A DNA stretch of 64,000 nt, taken from positions 62,001-126,000 of the forward strand of contig JBFWRV010000002.1 in assembly GCA_050248715.1 (NCBI GenBank), given 5' to 3'. Shown here piece after piece: positions 16,923 through 27,043 of this stretch; position 1 is the stretch's first letter; every line of letters starts with the position of its first letter. The notes under the pieces were generated by a model. It was not told where the DNA came from and made no database searches. It worked only from the letters and a program-made list of their open reading frames with translations. Made by a program: the position numbers and the translations under genes. The stretch comes from AWTP1-13 sp050248715 (GTDB lineage: Bacteria; Pseudomonadota; Alphaproteobacteria; Rhizobiales; Hyphomicrobiaceae).

Positions 16923-18578
16923 TCAGCCAGGCTTCGTCCCGTCACCCAGATACTTGCCCCACAACTCGTCGGCCAGCTCGCTCTCGTCCCACACGCCGAT
17001 CAGGATGCCGCGCCGCTGCGACTTGCCGCGACGCTCGCGCACCTGCTGCTCGGAGAGCGTCGTGCGCTGCGACATGCGCAAGCCCCAGGCCTCCAACGCC
17101 GCCATCAGCCGGCGGCGCTCGCCTTCGAATGCGGGATCGGCGCCCAGGTCGCGAAGCTCGCCGGGGTCTGTCTCGAGGTCATACAGCATGGGCCGGAAGC
17201 CCAGGGCGTGCACCAGCTTCCAGCGCCTGTCGGCGATCATAAAAAGACGCGCATCGCGCGGCTCGCGGGCGAGCTTCGCCGCCACGGGCAGCATCGCATA
17301 GTCGTATTCGCTCACCGCGAAGCGTCGCCAGGTCGGACGCTCGCCCCGCAGAAGCGGCAGCAGCGAGCGGCCTTCGAGGCGGTGCGACTGCGCTGTCGGG
17401 TCGCCGCCGACGGCTTCCAGGAACGTCGGCGCCAGGTCGATGGCCTCGACCAGCTCGTCGCAAACCGTACCGCGCCCGGTGTCGGCCGCGGGCGAGGGAT
17501 CGAACACGATCAGCGGCACCTTGACGGACGGCTCGTGAAAGAGGTCTTTCTCGCCCATCCAGTGATCGCCCAGATAGTCTCCGTGGTCGGAGGTAAAGAC
17601 CACCATCGTCGTGTCGAGCAGGCCCCGCTCTCCCATGAAGGCGAACAGGCGGCCTAGCTGGTCGTCGATCTGCTTGATCAGCCCCATGTAGACGGGAATG
17701 ACCTCGCGGCGCACCTCCTCGCGCGCGAAGCTCCGGCTGACGCGCAAGTCCATGAACTCCGCGAACACGGGATGCGCGTCGCGGCGCTCCTCCTCGGAGC
17801 GCACCGCCGGCTGCACGTCGTCGGGGCCGAACATGACGTTGTAGGGAGCCGGCGCGATGTAGGGCCAGTGCGGCTTGATGTAGGAGAGGTGCAGGCACCA
17901 GGGACGCTCGCCGGCCTCGTGCATGAACGCCATGGCGCGCTCGGTCATGTAGGGCGTCTCGGAGTCCTCCTCGCGGACGCGCGCGGGCTTCCTCGCATGC
18001 CGCATGGCCCAGCCGGAGGCCAGCCGGTTGCCCTCGCCCTGTGCGGCGTTGGCCCAGTCGTGCCAGGGATTGTCGCCGGCATAGCCCTTGTCGTTGAGAT
18101 ATCGGTTGTAGCGCGGAAGCTGCGGATCATAGCGCCCGTCGGGGCCGACGGCATGAAGACCATCGTCGCGCTCGTAGGGATCGAAGCCGCATTCGGCTAC
18201 GCGCACGCCGATGATGGAGCCGGGGTCGATGCCGAGGCGCTCCATGCCTTCGCGGTCGGCGCGCATGTGCGTCTTGCCGACGAGCACCGTCTCGACTCCG
18301 AGGGGGCGCAGATAGTCGCCGAGCGTCAGCTCGCCGACTTTCAGCGGAACGCCGTTCCAGGAGGCGCCGTGCGACTGCACGTAGCGGCCGGTGTAGAAGC
18401 TCATGCGCGAGGCCCCGCACACCGGCGACTGCACGTAGGCCCGGGTAAAGCGCACGCCGCGGGCGGCCAACGCGTCGATGTGCGGCGTGGCGAGCCTCTT
18501 GTGGCCGTAGCACGAGAGGTAGTCCCAGCGCAGCTGGTCGCACATGATGAAGAGGATGTTCTTGGTGCGGCGGGTCAT
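16923..18578 (-). CDS. Sulfatase-family hydrolase (phosphonate monoester hydrolase / arylsulfatase-like)
   Basis: The 551 residues belong to the alkaline phosphatase superfamily. The formylglycine site is SPVCGASRMSFYTGRY with Cys54, a C-x-A-S-R variant of the CxPSR maturation motif. Metal ligands are in IMCDQLRWD (near 14) and FTSDHGDYLGDHW. The overall layout, including YMGLIKQIDDQLGRLF and the C-terminal LYDLETDPGELRDLG, resembles Rhizobium/Burkholderia phosphonate monoester hydrolases as well as choline-sulfatase-type enzymes. No signal peptide is visible, so a cytoplasmic phosphoester or sulfoester hydrolase is likely. It ends 33 bases before the tctC start and may form a unit with it. 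Confidence 0.88.
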   Translation of the reverse strand: MTRRTKNILFIMCDQLRWDYLSCYGHKRLATPHIDALAARGVRFTRAYVQSPVCGASRMSFYTGRYVQSHGASWNGVPLKVGELTLGDYLRPLGVETVLVGKTHMRADREGMERLGIDPGSIIGVRVAECGFDPYERDDGLHAVGPDGRYDPQLPRYNRYLNDKGYAGDNPWHDWANAAQGEGNRLASGWAMRHARKPARVREEDSETPYMTERAMAFMHEAGERPWCLHLSYIKPHWPYIAPAPYNVMFGPDDVQPAVRSEEERRDAHPVFAEFMDLRVSRSFAREEVRREVIPVYMGLIKQIDDQLGRLFAFMGERGLLDTTMVVFTSDHGDYLGDHWMGEKDLFHEPSVKVPLIVFDPSPAADTGRGTVCDELVEAIDLAPTFLEAVGGDPTAQSHRLEGRSLLPLLRGERPTWRRFAVSEYDYAMLPVAAKLAREPRDARLFMIADRRWKLVHALGFRPMLYDLETDPGELRDLGADPAFEGERRRLMAALEAWGLRMSQRTTLSEQQVRERRGKSQRRGILIGVWDESELADELWGKYLGDGTKPG

Positions 18579-18587
18579 CTGCGGCTT

Positions 18588-18651
18588 CGTCCTGAGCCCG
18601 TCGGAGGACGAGCCGTAAATTCAACCGTGCTTCGACAAGCTCAGCATGGGG
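18588..18651. repeat. REP-like palindrome (CTTCGACAAGCTCAG type)
   Basis: This holds a degenerate left arm CCTGAGCCCGTCGGAGGACG and a right arm GTGCTTCGACAAGCTCAGCA, together able to form a hairpin. The same sequence recurs at 24868, 31618, 33751, 59258-59660 and 62283-62470, always between genes. Confidence 0.8.
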
Positions 18652-18682
18652 GGCGGGCGCGTTGCTCGCTGCGGCACAGCGG

Positions 18683-20212
18683 TTACGGCCTGTAGCGGCT
18701 CGTCTCGAGCTCCCCGCGATCGACCCGGCGGGAGAATTCCGTCGCGCCGCCCGAGGCCAGGATGCGGGCCTGCTCCACCCAGTTCTCGCGCTCGATACGG
18801 CCCTTGAAGTCCAGGGACTGGCTGACGCGGGCGATATCCGCCGCCGTCCAGTTGGCGATCTGCTCATAGTTCAGTACGCCCATCGAGTTCAGCCTCTTCT
18901 CGATGAGAACGCCGATGCCGCGGATGCGCTTGAGGTCCTCGACCGGTGCCGAGCGCGCGGCTTGGTAGCCGGCGCGCGGCCCTGCCTGCGCGGCCGCATC
19001 GCGAGCCTGATAGGCTTCCGAACGCACCGAGCGCATTCCTGCGAAGTCCATGCGGGGCTGGCGCGGGGAGTCACCATCGGCGCTCGCCTCCGCACCACCA
19101 GCCGCCCGCCGGTCGTATTCACGCGAGTAGGCCGTATCACCGTCTCGGCTCAGGATTTGCGCTTGCTCGACCCAGTTCTCCCGCCCGACGCGGCCCGTGC
19201 CTCCAAGCAGCGCATCGAAGCGCGCGATGTCGGCGGGCGACCAGTGGGCGATCTGCGAATAGCGGCTCACGCCCTGGGCCGCGAGCAGGATCTCGGCCGC
19301 CTCATCGATCTGGCTGATGCGCTGCAGGTTGTCCTGCGGGGTCGCAGCCGGAGGGCGAATGGCGACGGCCGGCGGCAGGCCGGGGGGAACGGGCTCCGGA
19401 GCGGCGGCCGGCGGCGGAGGCGGAGCGGGCTCCATCAGGCGCATGGCGAAGGCCGCGCGTTCCGACACGCGCGGCGGCTCGGAAGAGGGGACGGGAGCGG
19501 CCTGCACAGGCGCTGCGACAGCCGCGGTTGCAATCTGCGCCACCACGCCCGCCGCCCCCCCCGTCGAGACCTGCGGCGTCGCCGGGGGGGCGCTCGGCGC
19601 GGCTGCCACGACCCGACGCGGCTCACCCTCGTCAGGCGTCGGCCACGCGTTGGCGGACTCACCGCGCGCGAGGCGCGCTGCATAGTGGGTCTCACCGCCC
19701 TTCGCCAGAACCTGCGCCTGCTCGATCCAGTTCTCCCGGCTTATGCGGCCAGCAAGCCCGAGGGCCTTGCCGATACGCTCGATGTCGGCACGCATCCAGC
19801 CGGCGATGTGATCGTAACGGAGAACTCCAAGCTTATTGAGCTCCCCTTCCAACCGCGCATCGATGCGGCGGATACGCTTGAGGTCCTGGGCCGGCACATG
19901 CTCCACGACCGGCACGGTGACGGCGGAAGCCCGCGCCGGCGCTCCGCCCGCCGGCAACGTGATCGGCGGCTGCCCCGGCAGCATGCCCGCGGGCACCGTG
20001 ATGGGCGTGGCCTCGCCGCCCCCGCTGCGGCCGAACCGCTCCGCCCCGCTGACCCGGCTCTGGATCTCGGGAAGCGGATCGACCCTGCGCTCCACGTCCG
20101 CGGCCACGGGTTGGCCCGTATGCAGGCTGCGCCGCACGATGCACGCGACCGCAGCGCCGATGAAGTAGGCCGCCGCCATGAGCAGCAACGTCTGCACGAA
20201 CAACGCAACCAT
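18683..20212 (-). CDS. Membrane-anchored protein with three H3TH (flap-endonuclease-like helix-hairpin-helix) repeats
   Basis: The protein has 509 residues. The N-terminus (residues 4-25, FVQTLLLMAAAYFIGAAVAC) is one membrane anchor. Three copies of a roughly 75-residue unit follow at about 110-190, 295-375 and 425-505. Each reads like DLKRIRGIGVLIEKRLNSMG, then a WTAADI-type segment and GRIERENWVEQARILASGG. They are separated by long Pro/Ala-rich linkers. The unit matches the COG3743 predicted 5' DNA nuclease H3TH domain, which is a nucleic-acid-binding fold without evidence of catalysis. It follows the OmpA gene and a 35-residue membrane protein on the same strand, suggesting an envelope-associated complex. 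Confidence 0.82.
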   Translation of the reverse strand: MVALFVQTLLLMAAAYFIGAAVACIVRRSLHTGQPVAADVERRVDPLPEIQSRVSGAERFGRSGGGEATPITVPAGMLPGQPPITLPAGGAPARASAVTVPVVEHVPAQDLKRIRRIDARLEGELNKLGVLRYDHIAGWMRADIERIGKALGLAGRISRENWIEQAQVLAKGGETHYAARLARGESANAWPTPDEGEPRRVVAAAPSAPPATPQVSTGGAAGVVAQIATAAVAAPVQAAPVPSSEPPRVSERAAFAMRLMEPAPPPPPAAAPEPVPPGLPPAVAIRPPAATPQDNLQRISQIDEAAEILLAAQGVSRYSQIAHWSPADIARFDALLGGTGRVGRENWVEQAQILSRDGDTAYSREYDRRAAGGAEASADGDSPRQPRMDFAGMRSVRSEAYQARDAAAQAGPRAGYQAARSAPVEDLKRIRGIGVLIEKRLNSMGVLNYEQIANWTAADIARVSQSLDFKGRIERENWVEQARILASGGATEFSRRVDRGELETSRYRP

Positions 20213-20251
20213 TACTCAGCCCTCGACCCCTTCCAGGCGCCTCGGCAGCGC

Positions 20252-20359
20252 CTACGTCTTGTCGGTCTCCGTTCGACTGCAGGACAGCCAGCCGATGATG
20301 AGGCCGATGGCGAATGCGACGACCAGCCACCAGAACAGCTTGGCGATGAGATAGTCCAT
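20252..20359 (-). CDS. Small single-pass membrane protein (35 aa)
   Basis: ATG at 20357-20359 to TAG at 20252-20254 encodes 35 residues, MDYLIAKLFWWLVVAFAIGL then IIGWLSCSRTETDKT. A hydrophobic helix spans residues 4-26 and ends in a WLSC segment before a short polar tail. It sits between the ompA-like gene (ends 20422) and the H3TH gene (starts 20212) on the same strand, with short gaps that suit one operon. I have seen similar W-rich micro-proteins in this position in related genomes, but no function is known. The other frame over this region lacks any hydrophobic periodicity. Confidence 0.65.
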   Translation of the reverse strand: MDYLIAKLFWWLVVAFAIGLIIGWLSCSRTETDKT

Positions 20360-20421
20360 TGCGCTGTGCCTCGTACCTTGCGTGCCGGCGGGAAGTCCGT
20401 CGCCGTCTGCAACTCGTCACA

Positions 20422-21987
20422 CTAGTTGGGCCGCACGGTGAACTCGATGCGCCGATTGCGCGCCATGTTCTCGCTCGTGTCGTTGGGCGCGACCGGACGC
20501 TCGGCGCCATAGCCCGCCGAAGTGAGCTGGCTCTGCTCGACCCCCGCGCGCACCAGATACGAAACCACCGATTGCGCCCGCTTCAGCGACAGCAGTTTGT
20601 TGCTTTCCGCATCGCCTTCGGCGCTGGCGTGGCCCGCCACCTCGATCGACATGCCCGGGCATGATTTTGCCGCCTCAGCGAGCTTATCGAGCGTGGGAAA
20701 GCTCACGCTGTCGAGCTCGGCGCTGGCTCGGTCGAAGAGGATCTGGCCCGTAGCCACGAGGCCGGCCATCTCGCGCTCGCACGCCTTCGCCTTCACAACG
20801 ACCTCGGGTGCCGGCGGGGGCGGCGGCGGCGCCGCAGCGCCGGAGCCGGTTCCGGCCGGCTCCGCGGCCGACGCCTGGGGCATCGGGGCCGGGGGAGCTT
20901 GCGGGGCCATTGGTGCGGGCGCGGACGACGCTTCCGGCGCTGGTGGAGGGGGAGGAGGTGGCGGAGGGGGCTCCTTCACCTTGATCTGGTCGTTGAACTT
21001 GATCCCCTGCGGCAGGACTGCACGCAGGCCGGCGCGGATCGCCTCGGCGGTTGCCGGGTCTTCGGCCGTACCGGAGAGCGCGATGGAGGCATCCTTCATG
21101 CCGAGGCTGCCGCCCTCGAGGCGGGCGAGCCCGCGCAGGGCCGCACTCGCCGCCGCTATCCAACCGGGGGGCGCACCCTCGCCGGGCTCCATCTCGTCGA
21201 CGATCTCCGCGCCGCGAAAGCTCGCCCTGGCGGCGTTGACGAGCTCGGCGCGCTGGGCGTCGTTCTGCACGTAGCCGCTGAGGACGAGCCTCATGTCGCT
21301 CAGCTGGGCCGACCACACGTAAGGGCTCACTGCCGGCGCCGTCACCTCGTCGCCCTGCAGCTTGATCCCCTTGGGCAGGCCGCCCGCCAGCGCCTGCTTT
21401 ACCGCGCGATATGCGGCGATGTCCTCGGCCTCGCCCGCCATATGTAGATCGAGGTCTTCGAGCCGCCCGGCGCCGTTTTGCAGCGATGTCAGCTGCTTGA
21501 GAACGAAGCTCACGCCCGCAAGCCACACGTCGGTCGACGGCGCGCCCCGCGCGAGCGTGGTTCGATCGACCACCTCGAAGCCCGGGAAGCTTGCCTTGGT
21601 CACGCCCAGAATGGCTTGGCGGGCGTTGATGCTCGGGGCAAAGCCGGTGAGGCGGATGCGGTTGTTGCGCCGCCTTGCGACCCACGTGTACTTGTCGGCC
21701 TTCTCGAGCAGGCTAGCCCGGTTGTGGACGATACGGACGCCGTACATGGCACCCAAAGAGTCGGCAGCCTTGCCCGGCTCGCCTTCCTGCGGCGCGCGTC
21801 CCGTGAGCACGGCATCGCGACCCTTGAACTCGGCCATGGCCCAGTTGTAGCCCTGCTCCGCCAGCAGGAATGCACTACGCTCCGTGAGGTCCTTCTCCAA
21901 TCGTCCGTGCTCTGCCTGCACGGCCACCCAGCTCAGCACGAGGAGCGGGACGATCCCCCAAAGCCAGCGCCACCAGTTGCATCGCAT
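20422..21987 (-). CDS. OmpA-family protein with BON-like repeats
   Basis: The protein has 521 residues from ATG 21987; upstream in-frame codons precede the hydrophobic N-terminus and look spurious. Residues 4-24 are a membrane anchor or uncleaved signal (WWRWLWGIVPLLVLSWVAVQ). Four segments of the kind RLTGFAPSINARQAILGVTK and LSGYVQNDAQRAELVNAAR resemble BON/OsmY phospholipid-binding modules. A Pro/Ala linker (about 350-410) leads to a C-terminal OmpA domain with ILFDRASAELDSVSFPTLD and AEGDAESNKLLSLKRAQSVV, then NRRIEFTVRPN, which binds peptidoglycan. It probably links membrane and cell wall. It is the first gene of the leftward three-gene envelope cluster. Confidence 0.88.
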   Translation of the reverse strand: MRCNWWRWLWGIVPLLVLSWVAVQAEHGRLEKDLTERSAFLLAEQGYNWAMAEFKGRDAVLTGRAPQEGEPGKAADSLGAMYGVRIVHNRASLLEKADKYTWVARRRNNRIRLTGFAPSINARQAILGVTKASFPGFEVVDRTTLARGAPSTDVWLAGVSFVLKQLTSLQNGAGRLEDLDLHMAGEAEDIAAYRAVKQALAGGLPKGIKLQGDEVTAPAVSPYVWSAQLSDMRLVLSGYVQNDAQRAELVNAARASFRGAEIVDEMEPGEGAPPGWIAAASAALRGLARLEGGSLGMKDASIALSGTAEDPATAEAIRAGLRAVLPQGIKFNDQIKVKEPPPPPPPPPPAPEASSAPAPMAPQAPPAPMPQASAAEPAGTGSGAAAPPPPPPAPEVVVKAKACEREMAGLVATGQILFDRASAELDSVSFPTLDKLAEAAKSCPGMSIEVAGHASAEGDAESNKLLSLKRAQSVVSYLVRAGVEQSQLTSAGYGAERPVAPNDTSENMARNRRIEFTVRPN

Positions 21988-22298
21988 TCTTGTAAGGCTC
22001 CCCGGATCCTGGCGATCCGCTCCCTCCAGACGTTCCCACACCGATGAATCGTGATCGCCGTGCCGGGACCGGCCGGATCGCACCCCGCGCGGGTCTGATC
22101 GCCTTCGAGTTTGCCCCTGAGCTTTCTTGCGGCGGCACTATAGACAACCCCCCGTCCCATTCCAAGCCGCTACCCCACGCCCGAATGGCGCGGAAATGCT
22201 CATGTCGCAGCACCTGTTTGTGCGGGGGACAGGCTGGGCTACAACATCTGCCGGGCACCCGCTGCCAAATAAGACATGCGATCCGGGAGGATGGACGA

Positions 22299-23096
22299 GT
22301 GAGCGGCGACACGGTCTTGGTTGCGCGCACGGGCGGCGTCACACGCCTCACGCTCAACCGCCCCGACAAGCTCAATTCCTTCACGCAGCAAATGCACACG
22401 GAGCTGCGTGCCGGGTTCGAGGCCGCGGCCGCGGACCCCGCGTGCCGCGTCGTCGTCCTGACGGGAGCGGGGCGTGCCTTCTGCGCCGGCCAGGATTTGG
22501 CGGAGACCCGCCCGACCGCAAAGGGCGGCGGCGCCGATGGCGGCAGCCGGCTCGAGCAGTACTACAATCCCCTTGTCCGTCTCATCACCAGCCTCGAGAA
22601 GCCGGTGGTCTGCGCCGTCAACGGGGTCGCCGCCGGTGCCGGCGCCAATGTCGCTCTCGCCTGCGACCTGGTGTATGCCGCGCGCGGCGCCACGTTCCTC
22701 CAGGCCTTCGCCCGCATAGGCCTCGTGCCCGACGCGAGCGGCACCTGGACCTTGCCGCGCCTCGTCGGCCCGGCACGCGCCCGCGGCCTCGCCATGCTGG
22801 CCGAGCCGCTCACGGCCGAGAAGGCGGAAGCCTGGGGACTCATCTGGAAGGTGGTCGACGACGACAAGCTGGAAGCCGAGGTCTCGGCTGTCGCCGGCAG
22901 GCTGGCGGTGGCGCCGACGTACGGGCTCGGCCTCACCAAGCGCGCCATTGCGCTCTCCTCGACCAATACGCTTTCCGAGCAGCTCGACCTCGAACGCGAC
23001 CTGCAGCAGCTGGCCGGCTCCTCCCCCGACGCGCTGGAAGGCATCGCCGCATTCCTGGAGAAGCGGCCGCCGCGCTTCACGGGGCGCAAGGGATGA
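22299..23096 (+). CDS. paaG: PaaG-like 2-(1,2-epoxy-1,2-dihydrophenyl)acetyl-CoA isomerase
   Basis: The protein has 265 residues from GTG 22299, which has GGGAGG about 8 bases upstream; the open frame starts much earlier without an in-frame candidate that fits. The crotonase motifs are GRAFCAGQDLAETR and NGVAAGAGANVALACDLVYA, with the aspartate in GLVPDASGTWTLPRLVG typical of PaaG. PaaG converts ring-1,2-epoxyphenylacetyl-CoA to the oxepin or performs delta3,delta2-isomerisation. Its stop overlaps the paaI start by ATGA, and paaK follows. The naming relies on this context; generic enoyl-CoA hydratase is the alternative. Confidence 0.88.
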   Translation: MSGDTVLVARTGGVTRLTLNRPDKLNSFTQQMHTELRAGFEAAAADPACRVVVLTGAGRAFCAGQDLAETRPTAKGGGADGGSRLEQYYNPLVRLITSLEKPVVCAVNGVAAGAGANVALACDLVYAARGATFLQAFARIGLVPDASGTWTLPRLVGPARARGLAMLAEPLTAEKAEAWGLIWKVVDDDKLEAEVSAVAGRLAVAPTYGLGLTKRAIALSSTNTLSEQLDLERDLQQLAGSSPDALEGIAAFLEKRPPRFTGRKG

Positions 23097-23527
23097 CCGC
23101 GGACGCGGCCCGGATCGCCAAGGCTAGCGCCGATGCCATGTGGGCGGAGGACCGGGCGAGCCAGGCGCTCGGCATGGAGATTCTCGAAATCGCTCCGGGC
23201 TATGCGCGGCTCGCCATGACGGTCGCCGAGCACATGACCAACGGCCATGGCCTCTGCCACGGCGGCTACATCTTCACGCTTGCCGACAGCGCCTTTGCCT
23301 TCGCCTGCAACGGCCACGGCCAGCGCGCCGTCGCCCAGCATTGCGCCGTGACGTTCGTGGCGCCGGCGCGGCTCGGCGCGCGCCTAGTGGCCGAGGCGCA
23401 CGAGCGCCACCGCGCCGAGCGCAGCGGCATCTACGACGTCACCGTGAAGACGGAGGACGGGGAGAGGATCGCCGAGTTCCGCGGCCACAGCCGCGCCATA
23501 CCCGGCACGTGGGTATCGACGGGCTGA
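23093..23527 (+). CDS. paaI: PaaI hydroxyphenylacetyl-CoA thioesterase
   Basis: The 144-residue hotdog protein has the PaaI signature: MWAEDRASQALGM at the start, then NGHGLCHGGYIFTLADSAFAFACN and the oligomerisation strand AQHCAVTFVAPARLGARL. The catalytic residues lie in the HGG loop and the LADSAFAFA helix. It hydrolyses stalled hydroxylated phenylacetyl-CoA intermediates, protecting the CoA pool. It is translationally coupled to paaG (4-base overlap) and followed by paaK 18 bases on, an arrangement known from phenylacetate degradation clusters. Confidence 0.93.
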   Translation: MTADAARIAKASADAMWAEDRASQALGMEILEIAPGYARLAMTVAEHMTNGHGLCHGGYIFTLADSAFAFACNGHGQRAVAQHCAVTFVAPARLGARLVAEAHERHRAERSGIYDVTVKTEDGERIAEFRGHSRAIPGTWVSTG

Positions 23528-23545
23528 TCAGCCGGAGCCAAGGCG

Positions 23546-24867
<1,322 letters not shown>

Positions 24868-24874
<7 letters not shown>

Positions 24875-24931
24875 AGCTGTCGAAGGCGGCCCGGCACGCC
24901 AGCCGTGCTTCGACGGGGCTCAGCATGGGGG
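24868..24931. repeat. REP-like palindrome overlapping the paaK stop codon
   Basis: The left arm CCCTGAAGCTGTCGAAGGCGG begins inside the last codons of paaK and provides its TGA. The right arm GTGCTTCGACGGGGCTCAGC lies about 20 bases on. It belongs to the same family as the other CTTCGACAAGCTCAG repeats in the window and may act as a bidirectional terminator. Confidence 0.75.
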
Positions 24932-25030
24932 CGCAGACGACGGTTCGGAGAGGCCAGAAGGCCGGATGCGTCGAGACGTAGTTGCATTGCGCGGTGCGAT
25001 GACCCGACCCCGCGCGCGGGAGCGTCGAGT

Positions 25031-25552
25031 TCACCTGCTGCCGTCGAATACCTTGGCGGCCGTGCCTGCCCCGCGGGCGGCAGTGCTGGCCTGCCCCAGC
25101 GCGCTGTCCTTCGAGATGATCTGTTTCGGCTTCTCCGCGGGACGACCGTTTCTTGCCGCCGCTGCTCTGGCTGCCGCTTCGGCAGCTTGCCGCTTGTTGA
25201 TCTCGGCTTGCCTTGCCCTTGCCGCTGCCAGCTTTTGCTCGTTCTGCTGGTTGATCGCGGCTTGGCGCGCTCTGAGAGCGGCTGCCTCGGCGTCCCGGCG
25301 CCTGTAGATCTGCGCCTGCTGCGCGCGCGCCGCTGCCGCTGGGTCGGGCTTCCTCGCTTGTGCCGGCGGTTGCGCCGCCCTCGCTGCTGGTGCCGCAGGA
25401 GCCGGTCGCGGGGCCGCCGCCCGAGACGGCGCCGGTGACGGCTTGGTTGCCGGCTTCGCGTTCTTATCGTCGGCCGCTTCGGCCGCGTATTGCAGGGAGA
25501 AAAGTATCAGCGCGCTTGCCAAAGGAATTTGAAGGTTCCGGCGTAGTCTCAT
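25031..25552 (-). CDS. Secreted Ala/Gln/Arg-rich coiled-coil protein of unknown function
   Basis: The protein has 173 residues from ATG 25552; the in-frame codons before it look spurious. A signal peptide (MRLRRNLQIPLASALILF then SLQYAAEA) with likely cleavage after AEA is followed by a Pro/Ala-rich stretch. A long charged helix then repeats RRRDAEAAALRARQAAINQQ and LAAARARQAEINKRQAAEAA, ending in a short conserved-looking tail KQIISKDSALGQ. Its low-complexity composition makes homology unreliable. A periplasmic helical spacer or cell-envelope protein is the most that can be said. It is divergent from ruvB. Confidence 0.6.
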   Translation of the reverse strand: MRLRRNLQIPLASALILFSLQYAAEAADDKNAKPATKPSPAPSRAAAPRPAPAAPAARAAQPPAQARKPDPAAAARAQQAQIYRRRDAEAAALRARQAAINQQNEQKLAAARARQAEINKRQAAEAAARAAAARNGRPAEKPKQIISKDSALGQASTAARGAGTAAKVFDGSR

Positions 25553-25819
25553 TTGGCGCCTCCCTCGCAATGATGCGTATCCGGAGCGCCGAGCCGAGGA
25601 AGACGCAGGCCTGCGCACGTTTGCGACTGCGCGATTTCTGTTACAGCGTTACTCTGTCGCAACAAGGCCAATCCCATGCAGGCATGAGCGAGCCGGCGCG
25701 GGCGGCCGCCTCGCCACAACGACAGTGGCAAACCATGCTCTGTGCCGGCGTCCCGACATCCCGGCGACGACCGCTATTGAGTTGACTCCCCCCGCGAACC
25801 ACCTCACACAGAACAAACC

Positions 25820-26896
25820 ATGACCGAAGACAGCCGCCTCGTCACCGGTGCCAAGCGCGACGCGGACGACGCAGAGCAATCTCTGCGCCCGCAGATGCTG
25901 CGCGAGTTCATCGGCCAGGAGCAGGCGCGCTCCAACCTCAAGGTGTTCATCGAGGCGGCCAAGGCGCGCGGCGACGCCCTCGATCACGTGCTGTTCGCCG
26001 GGCCCCCCGGCCTCGGCAAGACCACGCTTGCCCAGATCATGGCGCGCGAGCTCGGCGTCGGCTTCCGCTCCACCTCCGGTCCCGTCATCGCCAAGGCCGG
26101 CGACCTCGCCGCGCTACTGACCAACCTGGAGGACCGCGACGTCCTCTTCATCGACGAGATCCACCGCCTCAATCCGGCAGTGGAGGAGATCCTCTATCCG
26201 GCGATGGAGGACTACCAGCTCGACCTCATCATCGGCGAAGGCCCGGCCGCCCGCTCGGTCAAGATCGACCTTGCCAAATTCACTCTGATCGGCGCCACCA
26301 CACGCTCGGGCCTCCTCACCACGCCGCTGCGCGACCGCTTCGGCATTCCCGTCCGACTCAACTTCTATACGCACGCCGAGCTGACAACGATCGTCACCCG
26401 CGGCGCCGGCGTGCTGAAGGTGGTCATGAGCCCGGACGGCGCGGTGGAGATCGCACGGCGCTCGCGCGGCACCCCGCGCATCGCCGGCCGCCTGCTCCGC
26501 CGCGTGCGCGATTTTGCAGCGGTGGCCGGCGCGCGGATCGTCACGGCCGAGGTGGCCGACAAGGCGCTGCGTCAGCTCGAAGTGGACAACGAAGGCCTTG
26601 ATGCCCTCGATCATCGCTACCTCTCCTGCATCGCCCGAAACTACGACGGCGGCCCGGTTGGCATCGAAACGATCTCGGCCGCCCTCTCCGAGCCACGCGA
26701 CGCGCTCGAGGAGATCGTGGAGCCCTACCTGCTGCAACAGGGGTTCATCGGCCGCACCCCGCGCGGCCGCGTCCTGACCCTCAAGGCCTACAAGCACCTG
26801 GGGCTCACAGGCCCGTCCCGCTCCGCCACGCCTCAGATCAGCCTTTTCGACGATCCCGAGGCCGGCGATGCGGACGGGAAGGCCGGAACCGGTTAA
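25820..26896 (+). CDS. ruvB: Holliday junction branch-migration helicase RuvB
   Basis: The 358 residues cover the whole RuvB family. The Walker A motif is FAGPPGLGKTT (about 59-69), Walker B is LFIDEIHRLN and sensor 1 is TLIGATTRSG. The arginine finger lies in LRDRFG, and the sensor 2 region reads RGTPRIAGRLLRRVRDFA. The C-terminal winged helix contains LLQQGFIGRTPRGR. RuvB forms hexameric rings that drive branch migration with RuvA. ruvA and ruvC, usually just upstream, are missing here; the preceding gene is on the opposite strand. Confidence 0.98.
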   Translation: MTEDSRLVTGAKRDADDAEQSLRPQMLREFIGQEQARSNLKVFIEAAKARGDALDHVLFAGPPGLGKTTLAQIMARELGVGFRSTSGPVIAKAGDLAALLTNLEDRDVLFIDEIHRLNPAVEEILYPAMEDYQLDLIIGEGPAARSVKIDLAKFTLIGATTRSGLLTTPLRDRFGIPVRLNFYTHAELTTIVTRGAGVLKVVMSPDGAVEIARRSRGTPRIAGRLLRRVRDFAAVAGARIVTAEVADKALRQLEVDNEGLDALDHRYLSCIARNYDGGPVGIETISAALSEPRDALEEIVEPYLLQQGFIGRTPRGRVLTLKAYKHLGLTGPSRSATPQISLFDDPEAGDADGKAGTG

Positions 26897-27043
26897 CCCG
26901 AGGGGATGGACAAACTTGCCTCCGCCCCAAGATTTCCATCCTTTGCCGCCACATCATCGCGCCGCGCCGTCATGTCCCCTCTCGCCATGCCGCTTCAGGC
27001 ATGCGACAGCGGGACGCGAGACACCACTGGGGGCTCACGCAAC

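Noticed and set aside
18588..18651. Insertion sequence ends
   Set aside because: The palindromes have no transposase gene between them and no direct target repeats that I can see, so REP-like is the better label.
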